A model generated the notes under the pieces. The model was not told where the DNA came from. It saw only the letters and a program-made list of their open reading frames with translations, and searched no databases. A stretch of DNA of 64,000 nucleotides. It comes from Paratrimastix pyriformis (lineage: Eukaryota; Preaxostyla; Paratrimastigidae). Made by a program: the position numbers and the translations under genes. The stretch covers positions 124,001 through 188,000 of the forward strand of contig JAPMOS010000053.1 of the NCBI GenBank assembly GCA_027972325.1, written 5' to 3'. Positions 63,501-64,000 of this stretch are shown piece by piece (positions within the stretch are counted from its first letter, which is position 1; each line of letters opens with the position of its first letter).

Positions 63501-64000
63501 AGGAGGGGCCGCTGGATGGGCCGCTGGACCCCCGGGCGAGCATCGCCAGCAGCAGCGCGGCCGGCCCGGGGCAACAGCTGCTGGGGGCCTCGACCCCGAT
63601 GAGCCTGTGGAGCGAGGCCTCGACGGCCACCCCCAACCCCACCTTCGACTTCGTGGTGGCCCCACGGCCCGCCAAGCAGCCTGCGCCCCTGCGGGTGGCA
63701 GCACCCGTGGCCACTCGTCCGGCCCCCCAGGCCCAGCCCCTGCACCAGCTGCCCCAGCCACAGCAGGGGCCACCCAGCCAGACGCCCAGCCAGACGCCCA
63801 GCCAGACGCCCAGCCAGACGCCCAGCCAGACGCCCAGCCAGACGCCCCGCGGGACGCCCCGCCTGTGGGGGCCGAGCCCGCTGCGCCAGTCGGTGACCCG
63901 AGTCACCTCGCCCCCCACGGCCCGGGTCGCCCCAGCCCCGAACGGGGCCCCCGACGCGGTCCCAGGCGCGGCCCCTGAGGCGGACGCGGACGCGGATGGA
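59671..64000 (+). CDS. EF-hand protein with long low-complexity C-terminal region, partial
   Basis: Secure exons include 59671-59745 (YEINQNNPQRRNFSVKQLAR), 59801-60166, one from 60287, and a last exon open from 62523 to the window end. Exon 59801-60166 holds two EF-hand loops, DLDGDGAVSSRE and DHDRDGHLEAPE, both with acidic residues at positions 1, 3, 5 and 12. These are followed by RGVIIRGGDYTPLM. Later exons encode charged helices (RTELLQRRRAELAAQGRAL; RRLQGLADAEATQGALARSG) and GWWEVIRRGTAGQ. The final exon is Ala/Pro-rich with Asp-Ala repeats, a Glu-Gly run and six SQTP repeats. The arrangement (NPQRRNFS motif, then EF pair, then GDYTPL) recalls uncharacterised EF-hand proteins of flagellated protists. 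Calcium binding is likely and the role unknown. First exon and stop are not seen. Confidence 0.65.
61437..61540. repeat. Intronic minisatellite (GCCAGAGCCCCG unit)
   Basis: About eight 12-bp units in an intron of the EF-hand gene. Poly-C runs of about 19 and 17 nt follow at 61719-61739 and 61801-61818. Confidence 0.8.
61905..62016. repeat. Intronic minisatellite (GGCTGGGGCTTGT unit)
   Basis: About nine 13-bp units, followed within 20 bp by the GGCGGGGCAG acceptor of the next exon. Confidence 0.8.
63776..63847 (+). repeat. Coding repeat, six SQTP units
   Basis: Six exact or near-exact 12-bp units (CCCAGCCAGACG) in frame in the last exon of the EF-hand gene, encoding Ser-Gln-Thr-Pro repeats. 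Confidence 0.75.

Overview
The window is nuclear DNA from a GC-rich, intron-rich eukaryote, probably a single-celled lineage that makes cilia or flagella. The evidence is a KATNAL2-type katanin, an EF-hand/WD40 protein of the WDR64/EFCAB8/WDR49 kind, an EF-hand protein of a type I associate with flagellates, and the eukaryotic pre-mRNA 3'-end endonuclease CPSF3 (CPSF73). I cannot name the lineage from sequence alone. I resolved 43 introns in six genes by homology and by exon phase. All 43 start with GTC, mostly GTCCG or GTCTG, instead of the usual GTRAGT. This is the most unusual feature of the window and may reflect an altered U1 snRNA.

Layout. 1-3763 (-): 5' part of a low-complexity Pro/Ser/Gln protein gene running off the left edge. 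3898-4733 (+): small conserved-looking protein, 4 exons. 4794-6325 (-): HNH-like zinc-domain protein, 2 exons. 6.3-19.8 kb: transposon island. A TTAA-flanked, piggyBac-like terminal-inverted-repeat element (8316-17926) contains a Ty3/gypsy element with 85-bp LTRs (12166-17465). A second small LTR element (17932-19775) sits against its right end. 19971-32202 (+): a 12-kb EF-hand/WD40 gene with more than 20 introns. 32799-34371 (-): protein with an IQGAP-like CH domain, 7 exons. 34.4-48.0 kb: second transposon island, holding a 5'-truncated LINE with RT thumb, RNase H and R2-type endonuclease, a DIRS element with inverted ends and an internal complementary region, a tRNA-like short element, a second LINE, another truncated copy of the first LINE in opposite orientation, and a near-perfect 0.75-kb foldback repeat. 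48146-52666 (+): KATNAL2, 14 exons, 553 aa. 52925-55112 (+): RING-H2 protein, 6 exons, 422 aa. 55551-59516 (-): CPSF3, 16 exons, 858 aa. 59671-64000 (+): EF-hand protein running off the right edge.

The host genes are not an operon and share no single pathway. Several are plausibly ciliary or cytoskeletal (KATNAL2, EF-hand/WD40, CH-domain and EF-hand proteins), and CPSF3 is housekeeping. Host introns are short and many carry a private tandem repeat of 5-17 bp units, which accounts for most low-complexity DNA here. Exon limits were worked out by hand from splice signals, phase and homology. They are best in KATNAL2, CPSF3, the RING protein, the CH protein and the two small genes near 4-6 kb, and only approximate in the two long low-complexity genes and the EF-hand/WD40 gene.
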